Positions 12,262 to 23,061 of a DNA stretch of 64,000 nucleotides are shown one piece after another. The stretch is from Simmondsia chinensis (lineage: Eukaryota; Streptophyta; Magnoliopsida; Caryophyllales; Simmondsiaceae). A model generated the notes under the pieces. The model made no database searches. It was not told the DNA's origin and saw nothing but the letters and a program-made list of their open reading frames with translations. The DNA lies in contig JAGTTD010000008.1 of NCBI GenBank assembly GCA_018398585.1, forward strand, positions 2,802,501-2,866,500, read 5' to 3'. A program made the translations under genes and the position numbers. Every line of letters starts with the position of its first letter. Position 1 is the stretch's first letter.

Positions 12262-12886
12262 TGTTATGCTTTGGATTGATTCCCAAACATAAGCTAAGTA
12301 AAATTGAGATAGATTGAGAGTATGAGATGAGAAAGAAGGGAATTGAGATGAGAAATTAGAGAATTAGGGATGAGAAGTACAGAGAGTTAGATGAGAGAGA
12401 GAAGGTTGATCTCAAATGAGATATTTTGTTGATATTTGATTGAATGCCCCTGAACATTACAGCTGAGAGCTTATTTATACAAGATTAGAGACATTGAATC
12501 AAGACAACTAATCCTAACCAACACTACAAAATATCTAAGGCTCAAGAAAATATCTTCTAACTAACTTTTAAATCCTATTTTCCCGCCAGATCAGCCTACC
12601 GCAACCAATAGCCTAACAGAACACATGCTGCGCCTAGCTCACTGCAGGTTTATTACAATACAGAATATACTAACAGCTTATTACAACTCAACTAGACCCA
12701 TACAATGCAACAACAAGACTAACAACATTATTTACTAGGCTAACCAACTCTAATCAGCATTATGATAGCAAAGAATCAACAATAACAGCAGCAGGCAGCA
12801 GCCAGTAGCAGCAGAACACCCAACAACAGCAGCCCAACAGACTAAACAGCACACAACCCAAATCCTTGAATTCTCGGGACATAACA
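12262..12886 (-). repeat. 5' LTR of the TR-GAG element
   Basis: Nearly identical to 9296-9927. The retrotransposon promoter should lie here, driving minus-strand transcription of gag. Confidence 0.92.
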
Positions 12887-13082
12887 TCATTTTTGTGATT
12901 ATAGTAGGTAAGTTAATTTTTAACTTGTATTGAAATGCTTTATTTTGTAAAAAAGATCTTTTTGCACTGCACAATCAAACATTTCACTGCAAAAAGATAA
13001 AGATGTTAAATGGACAGATCTTATTGAAACAGATAAGCTAAAAAAAGATAAGCTGAAATAAGTTGAACCAAACGCACCCTTA
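12887..13082. mobile_element. Right part of the MITE split by the TR-GAG element
   Basis: Continues the segment ending at 9295 after the TCATT duplication and ends with TTGAACCAAACGCACCCTTA, the inverted partner of the left end. Confidence 0.65.
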
Positions 13083-13239
13083 ATGTTAAACAACAATTCT
13101 CCTTCTATCTATCTTTGACACTGCCATATATGATTTGCATTTGTCATTAAATTTGCGTCTTAATTATTGATGTGGAATAGAAGCTGATGTGCCTCATATT
13201 TACCCATTTTATTCTTCATTCCTGCAACATATATGGCTT

Positions 13240-14640
13240 TTACATGTGTGTTTTGTTGTAATTTAGGTACATTTAGGCTTGGAGTGCAACAGAGCAAATA
13301 AAGGTTGAAAAGCGGCAGAATCAAGCAAAATCGAGGCATATTTGAAGACTAGTTTGAGAAACTCGACCACGTGTTCAGTAACTCAAATAGGTCTATTAAA
13401 GCTTCGAGTACTAAAGGATCAATCGACATGAAGTACCGATCAGTTAGTAGCCTGCAATAGGACACGGTTTACAGTGGGGCTCTCGATCGATAGGGAAACC
13501 AAGTCGATCAATCAGCCCAGCATAGTGACTAAGCCGATCGATCGGCCCAACTTCTGCGACGTGACCAGTAGGTCATGTCGCAGGTATAAATAGGGGGGGG
13601 GGGGGATTTATTTTCACATCTTTTGGCCACGTATCCTCTCCTACTCTCCTTTCCGAAGCCGCTACGAGATCCAACAGGTTCTCAAACGCCGAAGCGTAGG
13701 TGGTCAAAGTGCTGGATGGATCAAAGCTTGCATCAAAGTCAAAGCAAATTAGGGGAGTCTCAGTTTCCTAGTTTTTTTTTCATTGTTTCTTTCTTACTTG
13801 ATTTTACTCTTTAATTTAGGGATGAGGACGGGTAGCCATCCGTATCACAAATTTATATTATGCTTTTGACAATGAATTTATGTTATGTTATATATGCAAT
13901 CCTGTGGGAAATTTATGATTATTGTTTGGTGTTTCTCTGTGCGTACTTGTAGCCATAATAAGATCTCCAAATTATTAGTGTTCGTCTACAAGCTTGTAGC
14001 CTAGACCATAATATAACTAGTTTTTTTACGCATGGTCAGAGTTGAGATTGTACCTAACACTGAACACAATTTTTTTATATAAATTAATACTTAATTAGGA
14101 GTGACAAAGGAATTTGTTAGTGCTGCTGAGATAAACCATGCTACATTTAAAGTGATACGATGGGCTATACCCTTAGATTAGTTCATTACTCTAAGCCCTA
14201 ACTTAAGTATTAATTTAAGTTTAATATTGAATTGGGAGCAAGATAGGAATTGACTAGTGCCAATAAAATTACCTATACTATATGTAGGGTGATATGATAG
14301 GTTATGCCTTTAGACTAATTCATTACCCGAAGCCCTAGTTTAAATATTAGTCTAGGCTTAATGTTTGTAGCCTAAACCTCTTAAATCATTGTCATAGTAT
14401 AATATAATGAAGGGATACGAGTAAAACTACCCCGAATTCATTCCCTGAACTAACCTCAATTGAATTGACACCTTTAGTTTATATTTAGTTTTACAATTTC
14501 AGTTAACAAATCATTCAAGCCAACAAAAACCAATTTTCAACCACTCATTAATAATTAAATCTGACTCAACTCCAATTCCCTGTGGATACGATTCGTATAC
14601 CCAGAGTACACGGTTTTAAAACACACTTTAAAACACATCA
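13240..14640 (+). mobile_element. Putative solo or orphan Ty3-type LTR (Athila/Tat-like)
   Basis: A TATA box (GGTATAAATAGG, about 13579) is followed by a run of 13 G residues. The region ends with a CCCTGTGGATACGA motif (about 14578), typical near the 3' end of long plant Ty3 LTRs. CGATCGATCGGC words occur, as in other LTRs here. I cannot fix the ends and see no pol nearby. Confidence 0.45.
14100..14375. repeat. Imperfect tandem duplication, period about 139 bp
   Basis: Two copies, around GGGCTATACCCTTAGATTAG (14162) and GGTTATGCCTTTAGACTAAT (14301), each lead into an AGCCCTA(A/G)-containing stretch. They lie within the putative LTR. Confidence 0.6.
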
Positions 14641-14644
14641 AAAG

Positions 14645-15060
14645 CGAATTGATTTTCACAAGTGAAAAATCTAAGATTAACTCAGATTCCATAGAAAGAG
14701 AGAAAATAAACTAGGATTTTTGTATTGAGTATTTATTGAATGAGAAATACATCCAGCAAAAGAGAGTATTATAAGCACAACCGAAAGAAACCCCCAAAAT
14801 GTAAAATTATGAAATTGTCATTATATTATTCATAAAACATGAAAGTGACCAAAAACACATGTTTAGAAATGGAATTTTGGAAAATTAGGTGGGGCGGTGG
14901 CAAAGTTGTCAGGATTGCATAGTTTGGTCTGAGATTTTCGATTTGATATGTGATTTGTCCCGTAAGTCCTTACGGATCAAAAGTTATGGCCTTGAAGTTG
15001 ACAGCGCAAATTAGTATTTATGACCCACACGTTTAAGTTTATGACAATCTAGCTACTTTA
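14645..15060 (-). mobile_element. LTR-like repeat, inverted copy of 18270-19290
   Basis: The reverse complement shares long blocks with 18270-19220 (TCAACTTCAA...ATAACTTTTGATC, CCCACCTA...TTTCC, TTTCATAATTTT). No coding region is attached. Confidence 0.5.
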
Positions 15061-15082
15061 TAAACTCTTCAATGACCTCTCC

Positions 15083-15475
15083 TTAAGGGAGTAATGAGTC
15101 GAGCCAGCTCGTTTAACTTATTAAGCCGAACTCAAAGCCTAGTGAAGCTCGAACTCGTAGGCTCGCGATCCTAAATAGAGCCTCTTTTAGAATAATATAT
15201 TTGCTTAATTATTATCTAATGAAGCCAAATTGGAGTCTAAATGAACCGAGCTCGAGCTTAAACGAGCCTAATCGAGACTATATTGAGCTTAAATGAGCGA
15301 AATATTGCAAGCTTAATTCGAAACTTGCTAAGCTTAGATTAAGTCAAGTCAAGCCAAGCCTGAGCTTTTGACGAGGCGAGCTCAAACCTAAGCTTCTAAA
15401 GCTTGGCGAGCTACAAACCAAGCCTCGAGCTTGACAAGCTCGAGTTGGCTCGACTCAATACATCAATTAACATAT
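15083..15475. mobile_element. GCTCG-rich element
   Basis: Dense GCTCG, TCGAGC and AGCTCG words in a quasi-repetitive order, as in the copies at 491, 18354, 20343, 35165 and 41010. The ends are decayed. Confidence 0.5.
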
Positions 15476-15837
15476 CTAGAAATATAAGAAATTCGAACTG
15501 TACATCAACTTGATGAACATATGTGAAGTTCTAGGATGCAGAGAAGAAAAATTTTGTATGTGAAGAAATGTACTCCCAATCATTAATAATGTACTCAAAA
15601 TCACAAAGTATGTACTCAAAAATCACTCACCCGTATGTCAGCACACAGATTTTGTATATTAACACACATGTAAAAATTCTGTACAGTAGAAACGCTCTGA
15701 AAATATTGGGGGAGGTTTCCTTTTTCAGTTAATGTAGTAGAATACATGTCCAAAATTTTAGAGGGCCGAACAAGTTACAATCGAGGTAAGGATTTGGTAC
15801 ATTTGTTAAAAATAAATGCACTATATATTTTTAATAT

Positions 15838-16545
15838 TAAGACTGTGTTTGGTTAAACTTTTTAACAACTTAAAGTTGGTAAAAAAAATCTAGTTGACTG
15901 TGAGACTTGTGTTTGATTGACAGAAAATATCTTTTTATATATTTTTCAAATGCACTATACATTTTATTGCCTACCAATGTTTTATGCTTTCTATGTGCCG
16001 TTGTTTTTTTATGCTTTTTAGGTTGGGGATCCTCGGACACCGCCTCCCTTTAGGGTAGTTCCCTAGAGGGGTAAGGCTGCTTACATCCCAGCCCCCAAAC
16101 CTTGCATATGCGGGAGCCTTTAAGACACTGGGTTTGTTGCTGTGTTTTATAACTAATAAAAAAATATGCAAAATTATATCTTTTTCATAGCTTATTTCAA
16201 AAAAATGCATTAAAAAGACTATACTAATATTAAATTTTCACCATTATAAACTATTTTTACTTGTTATCACCACCCATTTTACGCCTATGAGTTGTTATGC
16301 TCACCACTCTCTACTATGACCAAATATTATTATGATTCTTTCCTACCTACTATTAATTGATTTATATTATTAAGTTATTTCTGTAATTATAATAGATAAC
16401 TTTCTTTTTAAAACTTGTATCCCAACACTTTATTATGTAAAAAAAAATTTTACATACTGTACAACCAAATGCTCAACTTTAAAAAGATACCAATCTTGAT
16501 TTGACACTTCTTATTAAAATAAATAAGTTGAAATAAATGCAAGGC
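15838..16545. mobile_element. Second copy of the MITE at 8899-13082, interrupted by a SINE/LINE tail
   Basis: Shares TTTTTAACAACTTAAAG, ATATTAAATTTTCACCAT and a GATTATAGTAG-like region with the first copy. It is interrupted at about 15960-16145 by the tail element. Confidence 0.6.
16010..16145 (+). mobile_element. Tail-only SINE/LINE copy
   Basis: Runs TTTTTAGGTTGGGGATCCTC, GGGGTAAGGCTGC, TATGCGGGAGCC, ACTGGGTTTGTTGCTG. It has no 5S head, so it is either a 5'-truncated SINE or a LINE 3' end. Confidence 0.7.
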
Positions 16546-16749
16546 ATTATTGTTGGTTTGAATCCCCATAACTGTGAAAATATGACATGTCCCACTTAAA
16601 AGACCCTTCGTACAACTTGATGCATACTTTTGCTCCTTGTTTGTTTTCAGGGTAGGGGCCTTTCTTGATTGAAGAAAATTATTTTATAAAATATTATTTT
16701 AAGACGGGTTAGTTTTGTCGAAAAATTAAATTTTTGGGAAGTGGGTGAA

Positions 16750-17275
16750 GAGTTTCTTGTTCGGTTATACGTGGAGCTTGATCATATTGGGTCTTGTTTA
16801 TAAGAATAGGATCGGGTCAATCCTAAGTGTGCTTGGGTGAGAGTAATACCAAGATAGGTGACTTTCTGAGAAATCCTCATGTTACACTCCTCAGGTTGGA
16901 GCTTCTCGAAAAAAACCTCCTTTCAGGGTAGCACCTGAAGGGGAAGGCTGCGTACATCTACCCCCCGAACCCTGCTTAAGCGAGAGTCTTTAAGACACTG
17001 AAAATATTGCTTTTACACACTAGGATTTTAGTGTATATATATGAGGATGTGCATGTTACCATTAGGGTTTGAGTTAGAGTTGAGAGAATAATTGAGAGTT
17101 AAAAGACGTCTCATGTAAACTCCAATTGATATAATGAAATTATTGTGCTCCTTTCCATAATGTAGGCTTCGACCGAACTAGGTAAACTTCGGTGCTCTTT
17201 CCAATCCCCTTTTGTACGTGATTGTTACTTCGATTTAATGTTCTTGTTTTTTATGGGTGATCATCTTAACAATGG
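16750..17275 (+). mobile_element. Copia-like LTR fragment with PBS
   Basis: The segment ends CTTAACA, followed by TGGTATCAAAGGC (17273), a diverged initiator-Met primer site. It is an inverted relative of 52975-53370 (shared TCTCATGTAAACT(C/T)CAATTGATAT and ATGTAGGCT(T/C)CGAC). A 5S-headed SINE (16824-17010) is inserted in it. Confidence 0.6.
16824..17010 (+). mobile_element. 5'-truncated 5S-headed SINE inside an LTR fragment
   Basis: Starts within the 5S A box (AAGTGTGCTTGGG), then GAGAGTAATACCAAGATAGG, the linker ACTCCTCAGGTTGG and the common tail to GACACTGAAAATATTGC. Confidence 0.82.
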
Positions 17276-17420
17276 TATCAAAGGCCTACATTTCTAGCAT
17301 AGAATTGTAAGGATTTTTCAATTAATTCTATGATATTTATAAGAATCCTTCTTCTCTTTCACAATTTTCTCACATACTATACATAAATATATTGTGAGGA
17401 ATCTGGACAAATCTGATATA

Positions 17421-17949
17421 CTCTGATACCAATTTGTGAGGGAAGTAATACCTCCTTAATGCGAAATTTAACACCCCAAGAACAAGATTCGATTCAAGTA
17501 CTATAACACACAAGAGAAGCAAATAAAAGAGGTAAAAGAGAATAAAGAAAACAAACAATGATTTACGTGGAAACTCTCTTCAATCGAGAAGGGAAAAACC
17601 ATGGGCGGAGATGGAGATTCTTTATTAAGTATGGATAATGGAAGAATTACAAAGACACTTCCTCTGAAAGAGATCTATGGAGAATTACTGAATCACTCCC
17701 TCTAAACTCTCAATGGCGGCATCTCTCTCTTAATTGGAGGATTGGATACCTAAAACAGAAGTCCTAAACCCATATTTATACTAAACGGCTAGGGTACGCG
17801 AAAAATGACTCCCAATCGATCGGCCCCTCTTCTGCAGCCTTTCTTGACTTTTTCTCCAACGTTGCTCTCCAATCAATCGGTTGTACCACCCGATCGATCG
17901 GCTTGCTCACGGCGAGACTTATGACTAAAAAACATAAATTTGAGGTATA

Positions 17950-17983
<34 letters not shown>

Positions 17984-17985
17984 CT
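17421..17985 (-). mobile_element. Tork-like copia LTR fragment with PBS
   Basis: CTCTGATACCA (minus-strand primer site for tRNA-iMet) is followed by an LTR starting TGTGAGGGAAG at about 17435. It shares ACAATGATTTACGTGGAAAC and GATCGATCGGC words with the LTRs at 46815 and 49950. Its far end runs into an (AT)n tract. Confidence 0.65.
17949..17981. repeat. (AT)n microsatellite
   Basis: About 16 AT units at the end of the LTR fragment. Confidence 0.9.
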
Positions 17986-18269
17986 GTTACGAGGGGTTTG
18001 AGATGAGTAAATTATTACCATAAGATCTAAATTAATGAAATTTAGACAACTGACTCTAATAAAAGATGAGAAAGCTTTTGAAATTTGAGCCCTTAATACA
18101 TTGCAGTAACTGTAACTAAGCTCCACACATGAAATCTAACACAAAATTGCCACTCCTAATATAGGACTCGAGATTGAAACTCATTGACCCTCGTTTTCAA
18201 ATTAATTCTGTTTACATAATTAAATCTTTTTACATATAAAATTTTGAAACACATGAGTTAATAGCCAGA

Positions 18270-19290
18270 AACCCAAATGGATGGGCCGGAAGTACTAATT
18301 TGCACGGTCAACTTCAAACTATTATAACTTTTGATCTGTAAGTAGTTACGGGTAGGGGTGTAAACGAATAGAGCGTTCGATGAACTACTCGTGTTCGAAA
18401 TCGATTAGGGCTCGTTCGTGTTCATTAGGAGAGCTCGATAGCTTAACGAGTTGAGTTCAAGCAGGCTCGATAAGCTTAATGAGCCAAGTTCGAACAGGGG
18501 GGTGCTCGGCTCGCTAATGTTCACGAACAGTTTGATAAGGGCTCGATAAGAGCTCGTTAAGGGGCTCGATACGAGCTCGTTAAGGGCTCGTTATGAGCTC
18601 GATAACAATTAGTATTGGTTCAAACATAGTTCGATAATGGCTCGATAATAACTTATAAAGCTCGGCTCGTTAATGAGCTCGACTTGATTTTAAACTCAAT
18701 TGGGCTCGATAATGAGCTCGGCTCAACTCGATAACAAGCTCGACTCGGCTCGATAAGCCTAACGAGCCGAGCATCGAACGCAGTATATTCTTATCGAGCC
18801 GAGTTCGAACGAGGGTTAGAAGTGCTCGATAAGAGCTCAGCTCGAACTCGAGCTCGATAAGCCTTATAAAACTCTAGTTCGAACAAGGGGGTGCTCGGCT
18901 CAGCTCTGCTCGTTTGCACCCCTATTTACGGGGCTCATAACCTGTCAAAACAAAGCTACGGGATTGAACCAAGCAACCTTAGAAGCTTTGCCTTTGGCCC
19001 CACCTATTTTCCCAAATTTGACCTCTAAATGTGTTTTTAGGCCACTTTTATGTTTTTTGCTAGGTTAAGGATAGTTTCGTGATTTTGTGTTTTAGGGAAT
19101 TTTCATAATTTTGCATATTAGGGTTTCTCCTTATTTTTCTATAAATAGTAGCTATAAATGGTTGTGCTATTCATTCCCAAAATTTCTGAATACAAGCCCT
19201 AACTTTTTCTCTCTTCGGTGGATTCCAATTTTGTTTTTCGAATTTGACGTGCTCCATTCGATCTTTTCGTTTCTGTTCCGCATCACTTAA
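18270..19290 (+). mobile_element. LTR-like repeat split by a GCTCG element
   Basis: The two halves (18270-18353 and 18914-19290) are collinear with the inverted copy at 14645-15060. That copy shows the uninterrupted site GTAAGGACTTACGGGACA. The right half contains a TATA-like CTATAAATAG (19140), suggesting a retrotransposon LTR promoter. Confidence 0.5.
18354..18913. mobile_element. GCTCG-rich element with inverted ends and TSD
   Basis: Begins AGGGGTGTAAACGAATAGAG and ends GCTCGTTTGCACCCCT, a clear terminal inverted repeat. TTACGGG occurs on both sides, within a duplication of about 9 bp. The inside alternates GCTCG, GATAAG and TTCGA(A/G) words on both strands. MULE-like by ends and TSD size; there is no transposase. 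Confidence 0.7.
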
Positions 19291-19384
19291 ATGCTATTAT
19301 TACTATTTTATTGTTATTTTCTTGAAAAACTGTAATTACTTTGTATTTTGGTATAGTTGATAGGATTATTTTATTATACAAATA

Positions 19385-19760
19385 TAAGAGAAATTATCAC
19401 TTACGTACTTGAGGTTTAAAATTTTATCAATTAAATACTCTTTACTAAAATTTGAAAGATTTTTATTACAAATTGCTAACGTGGGACATAATTAAAGCAA
19501 TATATAGGCTTCCTTCCGCTTGGTTTTCATTGAAAACATTGATATAACTCATATATATTATTGCAAATATGTACCACATCAACATTTTATGGTGAAAATT
19601 AATCGGATTTTAACAAATATTCACCAAGTTCCTACATAGGGTAACTAAGTGATAAAACTTTAAGACCTCAAAGTACCTTATTATATATATTAAAATATAA
19701 GGTACCTAAGTGATAAATGTACAAATCTCAGAATGCAGAAGTGATAATTTTCCTAATTAT
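19385..19760. mobile_element. MITE with ATTATCACTTACGTA-type ends
   Basis: Start AATTATCACTTACGTACTTGA and end GAAGTGATAATTTTCC are inverted. Related copies are at 21512-22010, about 25440-25590, and 42440-42735 with 43498-43575. Confidence 0.55.
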
Positions 19761-19879
19761 AAATATCACAAACTTATGGGGTTCAAATTTTGAAAATAAC
19801 ATTTCTTTGGATGATTATAGAGGGTTTCTTCGATTAATTTTTATTTTACATTTTTCATAACATGACTATTCTTGTCCAT

Positions 19880-20200
19880 TGTATAGTGTCAAGGAATCAA
19901 CTTTTTCAGAAAGTTAAGCTGATAGATGAAGGTCCATAATTGGTTTAGAACTTTAACAAACCCCCTCAAGCGAATGCCTGTTTGGGCTTAAAGCGTGGAT
20001 GGTGCACAGGTCCACTTCATACTTTATGCTTAAATTGTTTTAAAGTGGAGGCTGTTGAGATTTGAACTTGTGACCTCTTGGTCAACAAGGCTCTGATACC
20101 ACGTCAAGGAACTAACTTTTCCAAAAGCTTAAGCTGATAGGTGAAGGCTCAGGATTGGTTTTATACTTTAACAAATCTCACATTGGTAACGAATAAATTT
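19880..20200 (+). repeat. Dispersed repeat (AAGCTTAAGCTGATGGGTGAAGG family)
   Basis: Shares GAATGCC(C/T)GTTTGGGCTTAA, TGTACAGGTCCACCTCATAC and CTCTTGGTCA with 35264-35545, and inversely with 39345-39560, 53715-53990 and 56200-56430. The sequence is itself flanked by two copies of the GTCAAGGAA(T/C) motif. Likely a solo LTR or non-coding retroelement. Confidence 0.55.
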
Positions 20201-20342
20201 CATTCTTGAGTTTTTACATATGGTAAGGAAATTGTATGGGTTGTACAAGGAGCAACCCTCCTCAAATTCCCTTAGTCCTTCTACCTATAATAAAGACGGA
20301 ATTTGATCATAGGTCTTTGTTGCGCCTGATAAATATTTAACT

Positions 20343-20840
20343 AGGGTTGTACTTGAGTTGAGCCGACTCATGTGCTTTCACGAGCCTGCTCGTCAAAAAG
20401 CTCGGCTTGTTCCAAGCTCAAGTCGAGTTGAGCTGAGTTTAGCTTATCAATTGGAGTAAGAGCCTAACAAGCCTCGAGCTTGTAGACTCGCGAGCCTAAA
20501 CCAGAGCGTCGTCTTAATATAATTTATTAGGTTAAATATGTCAAATTGAGCATAAACTAGACGAGCTTGAGCCCAAATGAACCAAGCTCTAGACAAAACG
20601 GAGCCTAGATTGAGCTTGAATGAGCCGAAAAATTGAATGTTTAGTTTGAAGCTCACTGACCCGGGTTCAAGCTCAGCCGAGTCATGCCCCAACCCAAACC
20701 CGAGCCTTTGACGAGCCGCACTTGAGCTTGAATTTTTTGAACTCAACGAGCGTCGAGCCAACCCCGAGCTAAGTTAAATGTAAACGAGCCTAGCCTCAAA
20801 TATGGCAAGCTCAAGACTCGGCTCAAATACTCCCCTATAT
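20343..20840. mobile_element. GCTCG-rich element
   Basis: Begins AGGGTTGTACTTGAGTTGAG and ends GGCTCAAATACTCCCCTA, a diverged version of the AGGGGTGTAAACGAG ends. Same word content as the other copies. Confidence 0.55.
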
Positions 20841-21065
20841 TTAACTAGTTGAACCATTTAAAAATAAAATTTCCTTTCTTTTTTTAACCATGTTGCGAAA
20901 TTATTATTCAATTAAAACATTTTTTTAATAATCATTTTAAAAATTAATTTTTAAATTATATGAGATGGCATCTTGACCTTACAAACTCTTAATTATGTTA
21001 CTTATTTAGCTATAAGACAAACTTAGTATTTTTCGGCTTCTCTCAAAACTAGAAAAAGACTGTAC

Positions 21066-21215
21066 AACAATAACAACAATAAACCCAGTGCCTCAAGGAC
21101 TCCCGTATATGCAAGGTTTGGGAGGGATAGGATGTACACTGCCATACCTCTTCAGGGCGCTACTTTAAAGGGAGGCTGTGTCTGAGGATCCTCGACCTGA
21201 GAAGCATAAAGGTAT
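21066..21215 (-). mobile_element. Tail-only SINE/LINE copy
   Basis: The minus strand reads TTATGCTTCTCAGGTCGAGG, then the tail to CACTGGGTTTATTGTTGTTA. No 5S sequence is present. Confidence 0.72.
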
Positions 21216-21511
21216 AAAAGTATAAAAGTATAAAAACATCTAAGCATAAGAGCATAAGAACAAAAACACAGAAGGAAAAAAAAAAAGACTGTATGCTTTT
21301 AAAAATATATTTTTAAATATAAATAAATATTAAAAAATATTTTTTTTAAAAAAATAACACCAATGCATTATATTATATTCCTCCACTAAACTTGAGTAAA
21401 ATATTCGTGGAAATTATTGGATACTAAGCATCCTTCCACATTGACTTAAAAAATAGATATAAAATATTCAAAGTCTTGACCTATTAAAAAATAGGATATT
21501 TATTATTTAGA

Positions 21512-22010
21512 TAACCTGAGATTTGAGCATAAAGTACTTTAAAGTTTCAAATTTTTATTATTTAGGTACTCTATGTTGGAAGTTGATGAATTTTTATAAA
21601 AATCGGACCAATTTTATACAAAAAATGCCAATGCATTACATGATTACGATGATATGGATAAGCCACGCCCATTTTTTACCAAAAATTCATTAAATTACAA
21701 TAAAAAAATTCACCGTATATTGATGCAAACTACATAAATAATGTTGAAATCGAGTGTCGTGTTAGCATATTTTGGTAAAAATCATTAATTTTTTTATCAG
21801 AATAATGTTTTATTTTAGCATTTTTCAACGAGAATATATTAAAGTTCGACAAAAGGGCACATGATTAATAAAATTTTAAAATTTCAAAGTCCTTAAGTGA
21901 TAAAATATTTAAACCTCAAGTTACCGTATTATACATATTAAAATATCAGAATATATAAATGATAAATAATTAAATTTCAGTTTACCTAAGTTGATAATTT
22001 CCCTTAAAAA
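21512..22010. mobile_element. MITE related to 19385-19760
   Basis: Shares (A/T)AGTGATAAAATTT, CAAGTTACC and ATTTAGGTACTCT-like words with the relative. Ends are decayed. Confidence 0.45.
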
Positions 22011-22187
22011 TATTGTAGTTTTTTGCTCCTATGTATATGCCGATCATTTTTTTTAGCGTGGAAAATAAGGGTAAATAGTTATCTTGTCCTTTTCAGGTTC
22101 CAATTACGACACCATTGTGGCCTGAATCATGCCAACTCACAAATGTTTTCTACATAAGAATTATTGAAGTTGCAATATATGCAATGT

Positions 22188-22675
22188 CATTTTTTTATTT
22201 TTATTTTTTGTTAATTAGCGACATAGTTACGGTATAGAGCAATTAAAACGACCAAGCGAACCTTAAATCAACCCGATAAAAACGGGGACAAAAACAATAA
22301 AATCATACATATAAGATGACAAGCAAAAATCGGCAAAACACAATGAGCCACAAACTCTACTAGGCAAGACATAGAAACATGACCAACCAAAAGACAAAAA
22401 AATACGACCACGAAGCCATAAATCTGTTGAAGCAAGGCGCTCAGTGAAAGCCGATCAAAACTATCAAAATTCAGCCCTAGTCTTTTCCCCATCTCTAGCT
22501 TGTGCTCCACGGCATGGATCTTGCCGGCATCTTTAGCGTTGTTGCCCTTTTTCACCAGATTTTTCTTTTTTTGTTTGCCCACGCCTTTCGCAGATCTCTT
22601 CGCGCTATTCCCGGGCGACATATCTTTTAGGAAATCCTGTAAATCCCTCTTGGCTTGCTTTTCAGCTTCTGCTTC
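22188..22675 (-). pseudogene. Processed retrocopy of an unidentified gene
   Basis: A 488-bp insert is flanked by perfect 13-bp duplications ATATATGCAATGT (22175-22187 and 22676-22688). On the minus strand it begins with an open, strongly basic reading frame without a start codon (EAEAEKQAKRDLQDFLKDMS, then SAKRSAKGVGKQKKKN and KKGNNAKDAGKIHAVEHKLE). The frame turns hydrophobic, probably 3' UTR read through. The insert ends with an A-rich tail (AAAAAATAAAAATAAAAAAA on the minus strand) next to the TSD. No intron-like break is seen. These are marks of LINE-mediated retrocopying of a 5'-truncated mRNA. I do not recognise the parent; the Lys-rich stretch suggests a nucleic-acid-binding or nucleolar protein, but this is a guess. 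It could instead be an uncharacterised LINE 3' end. Confidence 0.7.
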
Positions 22676-22688
22676 ATATATGCAATGT

Positions 22689-22893
22689 GATATCGTTAAG
22701 AACTCTACATATGAGTCAAATGTGAATCCAACATAAGTATTATAGAAAAAAAGAGACCAATATATAAGTCTAGGGGGGTCACTCCGATTAATGTCAATTA
22801 GTTTTAGGATAAAACTCCTACTTGGACTTAGTTGTAGACCTCGTATGTTCCAACTCCTTGAGTTTGGACTTAAGCCCGGTGAAATTTTAACAT
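22689..22893 (-). repeat. Dispersed repeat (GTTAAGAACTCCACATGTGAG family)
   Basis: Shares TGTGAATCC(A/C)ACA, AATTAGTTTTAGGATAAAAC and CCTCGTATGTTCCAACTCC with 23062-23330 and 58050-58230. Likely a short non-coding retroelement or solo LTR. Confidence 0.6.
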
Positions 22894-23061
22894 GATATTA
22901 CAGTGAGTGGATGATTCCGGGCTCTTGTTCATTGGCACTGTGTCCTCAGAAAAAGGGGTGTATTTAAATTTGTTGATCCTAGTGCGTCTCCAAAGGAATG
23001 TTGGCTCCAACTTGACATAATTCCCAATTGGAGCGTAGAAGGTGAGGGGTGTGATTGTTAA

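Larger units (their letters stand above)
9296..12886 (-). mobile_element. Complete gag-only LTR retrotransposon (TR-GAG type)
   Basis: 3591 bp, flanked by perfect 5-bp duplications TCATT (9291-9295 and 12887-12891). LTRs of 632 and 625 bp differ at roughly a dozen sites plus one 7-bp indel, so insertion is fairly recent. Between them are a primer-binding site, a degenerate gag and a polypurine tract, but no protease, integrase, reverse transcriptase or RNase H. Such an element must borrow pol from another. It is oriented on the minus strand and lies within a MITE. Confidence 0.9.

Noticed and set aside
17949..17981. Origin or matrix-attachment site from the AT tract
   Set aside because: A simple (AT)n microsatellite gives no such evidence.
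22268..22621. Intact 117-aa protein gene
   Set aside because: Its hydrophobic half looks like 3' UTR read-through. The segment has TSDs and an A-rich tail, so a retrocopy is the better reading.
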